Source of the DNA: Maribacter polysiphoniae | GTDB taxonomy: Bacteria > Bacteroidota > Bacteroidia > Flavobacteriales > Flavobacteriaceae | NCBI RefSeq assembly: GCF_003148665.1 | Contig: NZ_QGGQ01000003.1 | Location: 248,001-312,000, forward strand | Reading direction: 5' to 3' | DNA: 64,000 bases | Shown here: positions 26,370 to 34,408 of the stretch, in pieces | Layout of the letters: each line of letters starts with the position of its first letter | How positions within the stretch are numbered: the stretch's first letter is position 1 | Position numbers and translations under genes: made by a program | Notes under the pieces: generated by a model | Database searches by the model: none | Told to the model about the DNA's origin: nothing | Seen by the model: the letters and a program-made list of their open reading frames with translations, nothing else

Positions 26370-28187
26370 ATGAACAAAAACATCGTCTACCTCGCAATCG
26401 CTGTCATAGTAGGGCTATTGGCGGGCTACCTTATCTTTGGAAATTCTTCCACCGATGAAGCAGCAGTTAAGGATCTATCGAATATGTCCGATAGTCATGA
26501 CCATTCCGATGAATCGGAAAATCAGATGTGGACCTGCTCCATGCATCCGCAGATTATGCAACCCGAACCGGGAGACTGCCCAATTTGTGGTATGGATCTC
26601 ATTCCTGCTGAAACCGGAGCGACGGGGCTTAGTGCCAATGAAATAAGAATGACGGAAAACGCAATGGCCTTGGCCAATATTCGTACAACTACCGTTGGTA
26701 TAGGTGGTTCGGATGGGAGTTCACTTAAACTTTCAGGAAAGATTCGCGAAAACGAAGAAGCCAATGCTACGCAAGCTACTTATTTCGCAGGGCGTATTGA
26801 ACAGTTGAACGTAAATTATACCGGAGAGAACGTAGCCAAAGGAAAGCTTCTTGCAACCATCTATTCCCCTGAATTAGTAAGTGCACAGCAAGAGCTGTTG
26901 ACGGCAGCATCCATGAAGGAATCGCAACCAGCCTTATACAACGCCGTTCGCAATAAATTAAAATTATGGAAACTTTCTGAAAATCAAATCGATAAGATAG
27001 AAGAAGTGGGCAAAGTGCAGGAAAACTTCCCGGTATACGCCACAGTTTCAGGAACGATTACCGATATCATGGTTGAAGAAGGAGATTATGTCAAACAAGG
27101 GCAGCCTTTGTACAAAATTGCCAACCTGAATACCGTTTGGGCGGTTTTTGATGCTTATGAAAATCAAATAGCGTCGCTGGAGGAAGGTCAGGAAGTCAAA
27201 GTAACGACCAATGCTTATCCCAATAAAGAATTTACGGCAAAAATATCCTTTGTAGACCCGTTACTTAATTCTTCTACAAGAACGGTCATGGTAAGGGCAA
27301 TACTTAACAATAAGGATAATCTCTTGAAGCCGGGTATGTTCGTGGAAGGTACGATCAAAGCTGCCGAAATGCAGATGGAGAATACCGTTATCGTACCGGC
27401 CAGTGCCGTAATGTGGACGGGGGAACGATCGGTGGTTTATGTAAAGACCAATCCCAATGAGCCTGTCTTTGAAATGCGCGAAGTTGCCCTTGGAAGTACC
27501 AATGGCGATACCTATACAATAATTAGCGGGCTTGAAAAGGGGGATCAAATTGTGACCAACGGAACATTTACCGTAGATGCGGCCGCACAGTTACAGGGTA
27601 AAAAATCGATGATGAACGCAGAGGGAGGCAAAACCATGACCGGGCATGAGGGTCATTTCGGTATGCAGGAAGGAGATAAAATGGAACCCTCAACAAGTAC
27701 GGGCACCGACCATTCTAATATGAAAAAAAGGATTGAAGTATCAAGTGAGTTTCAAGGTCAGTTGAAGCAGGTTTTCGAAGCCTATATAGATGTTAAGGAT
27801 GCTTTGGTAAATGATGATGGCGCGGCCGCACAAAAAGAAGCAAAACAAATGGAAGAAAGTTTGGCCAAAGTCGATATGAAGTTGCTAAAAGACAAAGAGG
27901 CCCATGATCATTGGATGACCATTCAAAAAGAGCTCAAAGCATCGTCAAATGCAGTGGCCAGCACTTCTGAGATCAAGGAGCAAAGGGACCACTTTAAACA
28001 TCTATCGGCCCACATGATCAGCGGTGTTCAGCTTTTTGGAGTCAATCAAAAAGTGTACAACAGCTATTGCCCGATGGCAGATAGCAATAAGGGAGCCAAT
28101 TGGCTAAGCCTGGAAAAGGAGATTCGAAACCCATACTACGGAGAAGCAATGATGACTTGTGGGGAAATTAGGGGAATGATACAATAA
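26370..28187 (+). CDS. cusB: CusB-type RND periplasmic adaptor with HMBD and C-terminal DUF3347
   Basis: 605 aa. An N-terminal membrane anchor (6-23) is followed by the heavy-metal-binding domain MWTCSMHPQIMQPEPGDCPI (Cys56, His59, Cys70, Cys73). Next come the adaptor barrel-sandwich and helical hairpin (GRIEQLNVNYTGENVAKGKL, then PELVSAQQELLTAASM) and the distal barrel DAYENQIASLEEGQEVKVTT. The last 150 residues are a DUF3347 domain ending CPMADSNKGANWLSLEKEIR and NPYYGEAMMTCG. It links the CusA pump to the TolC channel. The adaptor-DUF3347 fusion probably lets the adaptor load copper directly (inference). It is far from cusA (8574), which is unusual. Confidence 0.88.
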   Translation: MNKNIVYLAIAVIVGLLAGYLIFGNSSTDEAAVKDLSNMSDSHDHSDESENQMWTCSMHPQIMQPEPGDCPICGMDLIPAETGATGLSANEIRMTENAMALANIRTTTVGIGGSDGSSLKLSGKIRENEEANATQATYFAGRIEQLNVNYTGENVAKGKLLATIYSPELVSAQQELLTAASMKESQPALYNAVRNKLKLWKLSENQIDKIEEVGKVQENFPVYATVSGTITDIMVEEGDYVKQGQPLYKIANLNTVWAVFDAYENQIASLEEGQEVKVTTNAYPNKEFTAKISFVDPLLNSSTRTVMVRAILNNKDNLLKPGMFVEGTIKAAEMQMENTVIVPASAVMWTGERSVVYVKTNPNEPVFEMREVALGSTNGDTYTIISGLEKGDQIVTNGTFTVDAAAQLQGKKSMMNAEGGKTMTGHEGHFGMQEGDKMEPSTSTGTDHSNMKKRIEVSSEFQGQLKQVFEAYIDVKDALVNDDGAAAQKEAKQMEESLAKVDMKLLKDKEAHDHWMTIQKELKASSNAVASTSEIKEQRDHFKHLSAHMISGVQLFGVNQKVYNSYCPMADSNKGANWLSLEKEIRNPYYGEAMMTCGEIRGMIQ

Positions 28188-28266
28188 TTAATTATAAGGC
28201 CGATAAAATTATAATAGAGAAAATTGAATGGTGTGAGTAAAAGAAAAATGAAAAGATTTTGGCATC

Positions 28267-28443
28267 ATGAGTCAAAAACGTAGGGAGAGAAGAAGCCAAC
28301 AAAGAAAGGAGAGCAAGAAAACAAAAATAGAATCTAACCGAAAAACAAGATTCTATGCTGCATTGGCGATTATCATCTTGTTTATAGTCACGGTAGTCTT
28401 GGTTTTGTTGAGAGCGATTTGGGAACATCGGTCCCATCTGTGA
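28267..28443 (+). CDS. Small basic single-pass membrane protein
   Basis: 58 aa. The first 28 residues are very basic (MSQKRRERRSQQRKESKK and onward). One helix follows (about residues 30-50, AALAIIILFIVTVVLVLL) and a short tail with His. The start lies 79 bp after the adaptor stop. Unrecognised; it could be an accessory subunit of the pump or a spurious frame, though the helix makes translation plausible. Confidence 0.4.
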   Translation: MSQKRRERRSQQRKESKKTKIESNRKTRFYAALAIIILFIVTVVLVLLRAIWEHRSHL

Positions 28444-28483
28444 TAATGGATAATGTGAGCGCAATGTATTTTAAAACTTTATC

Positions 28484-29050
28484 ATGAGCCATATGCTGCA
28501 CATAAAAAACATGGTCTGCCCAAGATGTGTTACGGCGGTATACAATGTTCTGAAAAAGATTGGTATTGATTATTCCAATGTGCAACTGGGCCAAGTCACA
28601 TTGAATGAAGAACTGACCGCAAAACAAGAAAATCAATTACAAACCGAATTGAATAAGCTGGGTTTTTCTTTGATTGGTAATCGCAAGTCTCAATTGATCG
28701 AGCGTATGAAAAATCTTGTAATAGAAAAAATTTTTCATTCAAGACAAGAATTAAACGTCAAATTGACCGATTATGTTGGTTCAGAAATAGGTCTGGATTA
28801 CAAGTACTTAAGTTCCCTTTTCTCTTCCGTGGAGAGTATCACTTTTGAACAGTATGTCATTAGCCAAAAAATTGAAAGGGTTAAGGAATTGCTCATCTAT
28901 GACGAGCTAAGCTTAAAGGAAATAGCCCATCAGTTAGACTACAGCAGTGTCGCGTATTTAAGCAACCAGTTCAAAAAAATCAATGGTATAGCACCTACAC
29001 AATTTAAGAAAAGTGCCCTTCAAAATAGAAAATCGCTGGATAACATATAA
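28484..29050 (+). CDS. AraC-type regulator with N-terminal CxxC (HMA-like) domain
   Basis: 188 aa. The N-terminal ~65 residues show an HMA-like pattern: LHIKNMVCPRCVTAVYNVLK, with Cys12 and Cys15. The C-terminal half is the AraC HTH: ITFEQYVISQKIERVKELLI, then EIAHQLDYSSVAYLSNQFKK. It is the paralogue of the gene at 6616 (same domain order, similar length). The HMA sensor is inferred to bind Cu(I), making it a one-component copper regulator for the surrounding genes. A start 3 codons later (Met at 28493) is also possible. Placed between the adaptor gene and the CopZ-like chaperone. Confidence 0.78.
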   Translation: MSHMLHIKNMVCPRCVTAVYNVLKKIGIDYSNVQLGQVTLNEELTAKQENQLQTELNKLGFSLIGNRKSQLIERMKNLVIEKIFHSRQELNVKLTDYVGSEIGLDYKYLSSLFSSVESITFEQYVISQKIERVKELLIYDELSLKEIAHQLDYSSVAYLSNQFKKINGIAPTQFKKSALQNRKSLDNI

Positions 29051-29419
29051 TTTATAAGCTTAACCTTCTCTTCGTGGCTTGTTATAAGAAGTCGATTCCC
29101 ATGCATTGAATTTCATTATCATCTTTATGTTCAGGTTTCAATAAAGATGTTTAGAGATTTTTTGGTGCATAGTGATGGGCGAACTTAAACCTATTGCACT
29201 GAATTTTTAGTCATTAATGGCAAAAGCTCGATTACAATAAAACTTTTTAGGTAATCGCATACTTTTTTGATGTAAATAGCCCTAAATAATCGAATGGGTC
29301 AAGGTTTGTTTTTTTTCAAACAACGCCCAGATTTAGAAAATGTTATTTTTCGATAACGTATTTGAATCAACACTTCTGATTCAAAAGGTGAAATTGTTAG
29401 AATAAAAATTGATCATAAT
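29051..29419. promoter_or_regulatory. Non-coding stretch with a perfect 9-bp inverted repeat before copZ-like gene
   Basis: 369 bp with no supported gene. The clearest element is the inverted repeat TTTGAATCA (29361-29369) and TGATTCAAA (29377-29385) around a 7-bp spacer, 35 bp before the HMA gene at 29420. Just upstream, GTTAT and ATAAC (29343-29357 area) make a weak second dyad. The strong dyad could be an operator for the adjacent HMA-AraC regulator. The rest shows only short A/T-rich runs. Confidence 0.4.
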
Positions 29420-29635
29420 ATGAAAAGAAGATACGAAATAGAAGGAATGACCTGTAACGGCTGTAGAAACCATGTAGAAGAAGCACTATTAAACGTCGCA
29501 GGGGTAGCCGATGTATCGGTCGATTTGAAAAATGCCGAAGCAACGGTAGAATCGCAATTTGAAGTGCCTTTGGAAAATTTGCAAGAGGCCTTAAAAAATG
29601 CTGGTAATCAATATAAAATACAACCTGTAAATTGA
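29420..29635 (+). CDS. HMA copper chaperone, CopZ-like
   Basis: 71 aa, one heavy-metal-associated domain. The metal loop is GMTCNGC (Cys12, Cys15), the textbook GMxCxxC. The pattern VEEALLNVAGVADVSVDLKN is the standard helix and strand after the loop. It should ferry Cu(I) in the cytoplasm. Three HMA chaperones are encoded in the window (5452, 29420, 36691); this one fits the consensus best. A perfect inverted repeat lies upstream. Confidence 0.9.
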   Translation: MKRRYEIEGMTCNGCRNHVEEALLNVAGVADVSVDLKNAEATVESQFEVPLENLQEALKNAGNQYKIQPVN

Positions 29636-29732
29636 GTGGAACATGGCTAAAATAATCCCTTTATAGTTGTCCAGTAATCTTGATGATGGCCAAAAAGAAT
29701 GAAATCATAATAACCGATTAAAAGTATATACA

Positions 29733-30293
29733 ATGGAAAATAAAGAAAAGAAAGTCAACAATTACTTAAAGTTCTTCGCAATGATCGGCACCTCAATGGT
29801 CGCGATGTTCTTTTTAATGTACACACATTCCTATCAGATTATCGATCACTTCTGGTATAGTGAAACCAGGTTCTTTATGACGTTGATCATGGGTGGGTCC
29901 ATGGTTATTATCATGCTCCTGTATATGCTACAGATGTACAAAGACCGCAATAAGAATATTGCCATCTTGGCTTTGGGTGTTTTGCTGATCGCGGGTGGAA
30001 TATGGCTGGTCAGGAGCCAGGTTACGGTTTCCGGTGTTGACTATATGGAAGGTATGATTCCCCATCACTCCATCGCTATTTTGACCAGTGAGCGTTCTCA
30101 AATAAAGGACGTCAGGGTTCGGGAGCTTGCCGATGAAATCATCAAGGCGCAGCGTAGGGAAATCATGGAAATGCAATGGTTGATCGACGATATCAAGAAA
30201 AATGGGATAGTAGAAACAGAAGAAGAAAAGGAAAAGCGTCCGCTTCCCAAATTTGAAGGATCGCTTACCGAAGAAACAACAAACCTTGACTGA
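29733..30293 (+). CDS. DUF305 membrane protein
   Basis: 186 aa. Three helices at residues 13-30, 45-65 and 74-92 precede a DUF305 domain: GVDYMEGMIPHHSIAILTSE, with RELADEIIKAQRREIMEMQW. DUF305 domains form helical bundles with His and Met residues that bind metals such as copper. The extra membrane part makes this an inner-membrane-anchored version with the domain probably facing the periplasm. It is preceded by the HMA gene (97 bp). Confidence 0.85.
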   Translation: MENKEKKVNNYLKFFAMIGTSMVAMFFLMYTHSYQIIDHFWYSETRFFMTLIMGGSMVIIMLLYMLQMYKDRNKNIAILALGVLLIAGGIWLVRSQVTVSGVDYMEGMIPHHSIAILTSERSQIKDVRVRELADEIIKAQRREIMEMQWLIDDIKKNGIVETEEEKEKRPLPKFEGSLTEETTNLD

Positions 30294-30412
30294 TACGGAA
30301 AAGTGAATGTCAGGAGGTAATAACAGTTTTTACTTTCGAAAGGAAAAAACGAAAATACAGGAGAATAAACGAAGGCATTTCGGACGTTAAATTATAAACG
30401 CATAAAATTTTT

Positions 30413-31750
30413 ATGAAAATACAGCAATTTGAATATAAACCACTTTCCCACTATTCATACGTACTGCTGAGCGAAGGGGAGATGGCGATAATCGATCCCG
30501 ATCGCGACCCGATGCACTATTATAATCTTGCGCATAAAGTAAATGCTAAGATCAAAGTTGTGCTATTGACCCACTCCCATGCAGACTTTGTAAGCTCACA
30601 TTGGCAAATTAGCAAAGAAACAGGTGCCACGATCTATAACAGCAGCAGATTGGAAGCTGAATACCCTTTCGAAAGTTTTGATGGGAACAGTGCCATATTC
30701 GTGGGCAATACCAAACTAGAAGCCATAAATACTCCTGGGCATTCATACGATAGTATTTCCATTCTTGCCACAGATGCAAATGAGGTTGCACTTTTTACGG
30801 GGGACACCTTATTGATCGGGGATGTCGGACGCCCGGACCTGCGCGGAAATGAAGATGACAAAGAGCAAAAAAAGCAAGCACTGGCCCGTGAAATGTTCAA
30901 CACAATTCGAACTAAATTCAAAAAAATACCGAATGAGGCCATTATTTACCCCGCCCACGGGGCGGGATCCCTGTGCGGCAAAAGCATGTCGGCAGATAGC
31001 AGTAGCACATTAGGTAGGGAGCGAAAGGATAACTGGGCATTTGGCCATCAAAATGAAGATGAGTTTGTCAAAGAACTCCTTGAAGACCAACCGTTCATAC
31101 CGGCCTATTTCAAACATGATGTAGCTATGAACAAAAAGAAAGTTGAATCGATTGATATGGCAACCGCTAAAATCCCTATTCATCTTAATGCCGAAAAACC
31201 AAAAGATAATATCCTAATTGTCGATAGTCGTGATGAAAACGAGTTTAATCAAGGTCATTGGCCACAGAGTATCAATATTATGCAGGGTGGCGAAGCATCC
31301 TCTTTTGAAACATGGTTAGGTACTATAATCCAACCAGATGAGGAATTTTATTTGGTCGCTGATTCTCCAAAAAATGTAAAGACCATCGCCCGGCGGGTGG
31401 CGAAGATCGGATATGAAAATCAGCTTAAGGCCATAATTAACCTTCCGAAAAAAAACTTGATCGAAAACGAACGATTAAAATTCAAGCATTTTTTACAAAA
31501 TCTGGATAATTACACTATTGTCGATGTCAGAAATACGGATGAAGTAAGAAAAAAGAAAATTTTTGAAGATGCCCTGAACAAACCCCTTCACGAACTTAGG
31601 AATTCAATTCAGGAAATTCCCACTGACAAACCCATTGTTGTCCATTGCGGCAGTGGATATAGAAGCGCGATCGGAAGCAGCATACTTTCAAATGAATTGC
31701 AAGACGTAAAAGTATATGACCTAGGGGATGTTATTGAGAAATTCAAATAA
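30413..31750 (+). CDS. MBL-fold hydrolase with two rhodanese-like domains (persulfide dioxygenase type)
   Basis: 445 aa. The beta-lactamase fold has THSHADF (His54, His56, Asp58), GHSYDS (His110) and TGDTLLIGDVGRPDL (Asp131), the ETHE1-like layout of a mononuclear-iron persulfide dioxygenase. Two rhodanese-type domains follow: the first (around 255-345, VDSRDENEFNQGHW) has lost its active-site Cys; the second ends with VVHCGSGYRS (Cys412). The family's TxxHxHxDH motif reads DF instead of DH. Probable role: oxidation or transfer of sulfane sulfur, which could protect against copper-thiol damage (inference). Confidence 0.8.
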   Translation: MKIQQFEYKPLSHYSYVLLSEGEMAIIDPDRDPMHYYNLAHKVNAKIKVVLLTHSHADFVSSHWQISKETGATIYNSSRLEAEYPFESFDGNSAIFVGNTKLEAINTPGHSYDSISILATDANEVALFTGDTLLIGDVGRPDLRGNEDDKEQKKQALAREMFNTIRTKFKKIPNEAIIYPAHGAGSLCGKSMSADSSSTLGRERKDNWAFGHQNEDEFVKELLEDQPFIPAYFKHDVAMNKKKVESIDMATAKIPIHLNAEKPKDNILIVDSRDENEFNQGHWPQSINIMQGGEASSFETWLGTIIQPDEEFYLVADSPKNVKTIARRVAKIGYENQLKAIINLPKKNLIENERLKFKHFLQNLDNYTIVDVRNTDEVRKKKIFEDALNKPLHELRNSIQEIPTDKPIVVHCGSGYRSAIGSSILSNELQDVKVYDLGDVIEKFK

Positions 31751-31798
31751 CCAAGATGCTAAGTTTTAATGGGCAGAAGATGTAAGACAAAATTTTAA

Positions 31799-33094
31799 AT
31801 GGCCATGGGAACACGTTTTTTTACAGGTTTAATCATTTCACTCTTAGTATTGGCAACTACAAATGCGCAGACCGTCGATTCGCTACCGCCGATATCGGCC
31901 TCCAAATCCTATTCCAACTATAGCAATGTCATTGGCTGGAAAAATGGAAGGACACCAAAAGCCCCGCCAGGTTTTACCGTTACAAAATATGCTGACGGTT
32001 TCAAGAATCCAAGGTGGATGTACGTTACACCGAATGGCGATGTACTTGTGGCGCAAAGCAATTCTAATTATCCGCTTTGGAAAAAAATCGGGGCATGGTT
32101 CATCGGGGCATCAAAGTCGAAAAGCTTTAAGAACAGTTCCGACTTGATAACCTTGCTCCGCGATGTAGACAAGGATGGGTCTCCCGATGAACGCGCCGTA
32201 TTTCTCGAAAAGGAACTCGATCAACCCTTCGGAATGCTTGTGTTGGATGATTGGTTCTATGTGGCCAATACCAACGGATTGCTACGTTTTCCTTACAAGC
32301 CCGGCCAATCTCAACTATCGGGAAAAGCAGAAAAAATTACGACCTTGCCCGCAGGAAAGGCCAATCGACATTGGACACGCAATATTACTGCCAACAAGGA
32401 CGGCTCGAAAATATATATAGCGGTCGGTAGTGGCTCGAATGTTGGGGAGAAAGGGGCAGAGGCCGAATTCATGAAGGCGGCCATTCTTGAGATTGATCCT
32501 GATGGCTCAGGACTAAGAATTTTCGCGTCAGGACTAAGAAACCCTGTGGGTATGGATTGGAATCCCGTTACCGGAGACTTATGGACGGCGGTCAACGAAC
32601 GCGACGGATTGGGCAACAACCTCGTACCTGATTATTTGACCAGTGTCCAGGAAAACGGATTTTATGGTTGGCCCTATGTGTACTATGGGCAAAATGAAGA
32701 TCCAAGGGTAAAATGGGTTCCTTCGGCCCAAGTGGAGAATACACTGGTGCCCGATGTGAACGTTGGCCCCCATACCGCATCTTTGGGATTGACGTTCTAC
32801 ACGGGCGATTCATTTCCTGACAAATATCGGAACGGAGCCTTTGTCGTGCAGCATGGTTCTTGGAACAGACAGGTTTTATCAGGCTATAAAGTGGTTTTCG
32901 TGCCTTTCGAGAACGGAGAACAAACTGGAAAACCTGAAGACTTTTTAACGGGTTTTATTGTTGACGGCAAAAAAGATGAGGTCTATGGCCGACCCGTGGG
33001 TGCCGCCGTACTACTCGATGGGTCGATGTTGATAACCGATGATGTGACCAATACGATCTGGAGAATCAGCTGGGAAGGTAAAAATGGTATGTGA
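31799..33094 (+). CDS. PQQ-dependent sugar dehydrogenase-type beta-propeller (secreted)
   Basis: 431 aa with a signal peptide (about 1-23). The soluble glucose/sorbosone dehydrogenase propeller shows PPGFTVTKYADGFKNPRWMY, LDQPFGMLVLDDWFYVANTN, the RHWTRNI block, ASGLRNPVGMDWNPVTGDLW and ENGFYGWPYVYYGQN. The conserved His in RHWTR and VGPHTASLGL fit PQQ-family active sites. Substrate unknown. The ATG at 31805 is an alternative start. It is an isolated enzyme between the MBL-rhodanese and HEPN-like genes. Confidence 0.8.
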   Translation: MAMGTRFFTGLIISLLVLATTNAQTVDSLPPISASKSYSNYSNVIGWKNGRTPKAPPGFTVTKYADGFKNPRWMYVTPNGDVLVAQSNSNYPLWKKIGAWFIGASKSKSFKNSSDLITLLRDVDKDGSPDERAVFLEKELDQPFGMLVLDDWFYVANTNGLLRFPYKPGQSQLSGKAEKITTLPAGKANRHWTRNITANKDGSKIYIAVGSGSNVGEKGAEAEFMKAAILEIDPDGSGLRIFASGLRNPVGMDWNPVTGDLWTAVNERDGLGNNLVPDYLTSVQENGFYGWPYVYYGQNEDPRVKWVPSAQVENTLVPDVNVGPHTASLGLTFYTGDSFPDKYRNGAFVVQHGSWNRQVLSGYKVVFVPFENGEQTGKPEDFLTGFIVDGKKDEVYGRPVGAAVLLDGSMLITDDVTNTIWRISWEGKNGM

Positions 33095-33138
33095 GCGATT
33101 CTCAATGGGGGTTTGCCGTTAAATAAGTATTTTTATTT

Positions 33139-34299
33139 ATGGAAGATGCACAACCTCCAGTAAAGGATTTGAGAAATCTTTTTGAAGAAGCCAAGGCTAG
33201 AAGCGAATTCGATTTTGTACTTAACCTGATTAATTATAGGGGAATCAGTTCATCCAATTTAAACTCGAACCTTCATGAATGGTTCGATGCAATCGAGTTT
33301 TACAAAAGGTTGTACAATGAATTGGAAGGAAAAGAGAAAACCCGTATGGGTTTACAGATTTACTCCACTTTTTTTGAGAACAGCGACTTCTACAACATAA
33401 TAGGTAATCTGTGCCGTATTAAATTGGGATACAAAGGTTCATCATATCTTTTTTGGAAAACAAAAAAATATGAGCGCCTTTTGGGAATCGGCGAAAAACA
33501 AGATTTCTTGATGGAGCTCTTGGCCGATTCGGAAAAGCAGCACCTAATCGATTTTTATGAGCAGAACCATTTTAAAGAAATACGCAACAGTTTCTTCCAT
33601 TCCGCCTATTCTATTGACGAAGATCGGTATGTAATGCACGATTCGGACCCTATCGATTTAAACGGTGTCTTAAACCATTCCTTTGATTTAGATGAATTCT
33701 TCTACCCCAAGTTGAATAATGTTATTGACTTATTCGACATTTTCAAGAAATTGTATTTTCAGTATTTTAATTCTTACAAAAAGGATGTAGTTGTAATGGG
33801 AATGTTTCCCAATCCCTGTGAAGTTACCATTCTGGGTTCTGAGGAAGGACTCAAAGGTTTCCGCATCAAAAATGCCGTCAATTTTTTTGGTAAATGGCAC
33901 GATTCGGGCATTTGGTTCGATGAAGAGAATGGTTTTTGGGCGGGCCATAATATCAATATGAACTTAGCCAGAATTGAAGATATAGAGATAGACGAGCAAT
34001 TAAGACGATACGAATCAAAAGCTAACATTACCAAGAATGATATAGAGTTTTTCAACTTGGTGGATAAAGTCAAAGAACGCAATAACCCACAGGAAATACG
34101 ACGAGCAACACTATTGCTGTTGAAATTTGGCGATGTCCGTAAAGATAAAATGGATGCAGAGGAAAATGAGTACAAGAAAAGGAGCTTTCCTAAAATCATT
34201 CTTCCCTATTATCGCAAAGCCATAGAGATAGGGGCACATATCTTCAAGGATTTAGAACAGTTTAAGAAAACAGTCGCTGAGCTAGAAAAGCAACTTTGA
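33139..34299 (+). CDS. Uncharacterised protein with HEPN-like motif
   Basis: 386 aa, soluble, no signal peptide. Residues around 155-165 contain FKEIRNSFFHSAYSI, matching the R-x4-H signature of HEPN domains, preceded by a long helix (LMELLADSEKQHLIDFYEQN). The rest is charged and mostly helical: IYSTFFENSDFYNIIGN near the start, a beta-like stretch with GSEEGLKGFRIKNAVNFFGK, and a Lys-rich helical C-terminus. HEPN proteins are often RNases in toxin-antitoxin or defence systems, but no partner gene is seen next to it. Function unproven. Confidence 0.6.
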   Translation: MEDAQPPVKDLRNLFEEAKARSEFDFVLNLINYRGISSSNLNSNLHEWFDAIEFYKRLYNELEGKEKTRMGLQIYSTFFENSDFYNIIGNLCRIKLGYKGSSYLFWKTKKYERLLGIGEKQDFLMELLADSEKQHLIDFYEQNHFKEIRNSFFHSAYSIDEDRYVMHDSDPIDLNGVLNHSFDLDEFFYPKLNNVIDLFDIFKKLYFQYFNSYKKDVVVMGMFPNPCEVTILGSEEGLKGFRIKNAVNFFGKWHDSGIWFDEENGFWAGHNINMNLARIEDIEIDEQLRRYESKANITKNDIEFFNLVDKVKERNNPQEIRRATLLLLKFGDVRKDKMDAEENEYKKRSFPKIILPYYRKAIEIGAHIFKDLEQFKKTVAELEKQL

Positions 34300-34408
34300 C
34301 TAGTTGTTTTCCACATTTTGCGAGAATATTACAACTCTTTCAGCAAATTTCGTAACACGGTTGGTGGTAACAATTCTGAACTTTGCATAAAGCAATTCAG
34401 ATAAAGCT

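Noticed and set aside
34361-34385. Possible promoter before copA (TTG and CTTTG)
   Set aside because: Spacing is 14 bp rather than about 19 and the -7 box has a mismatch.
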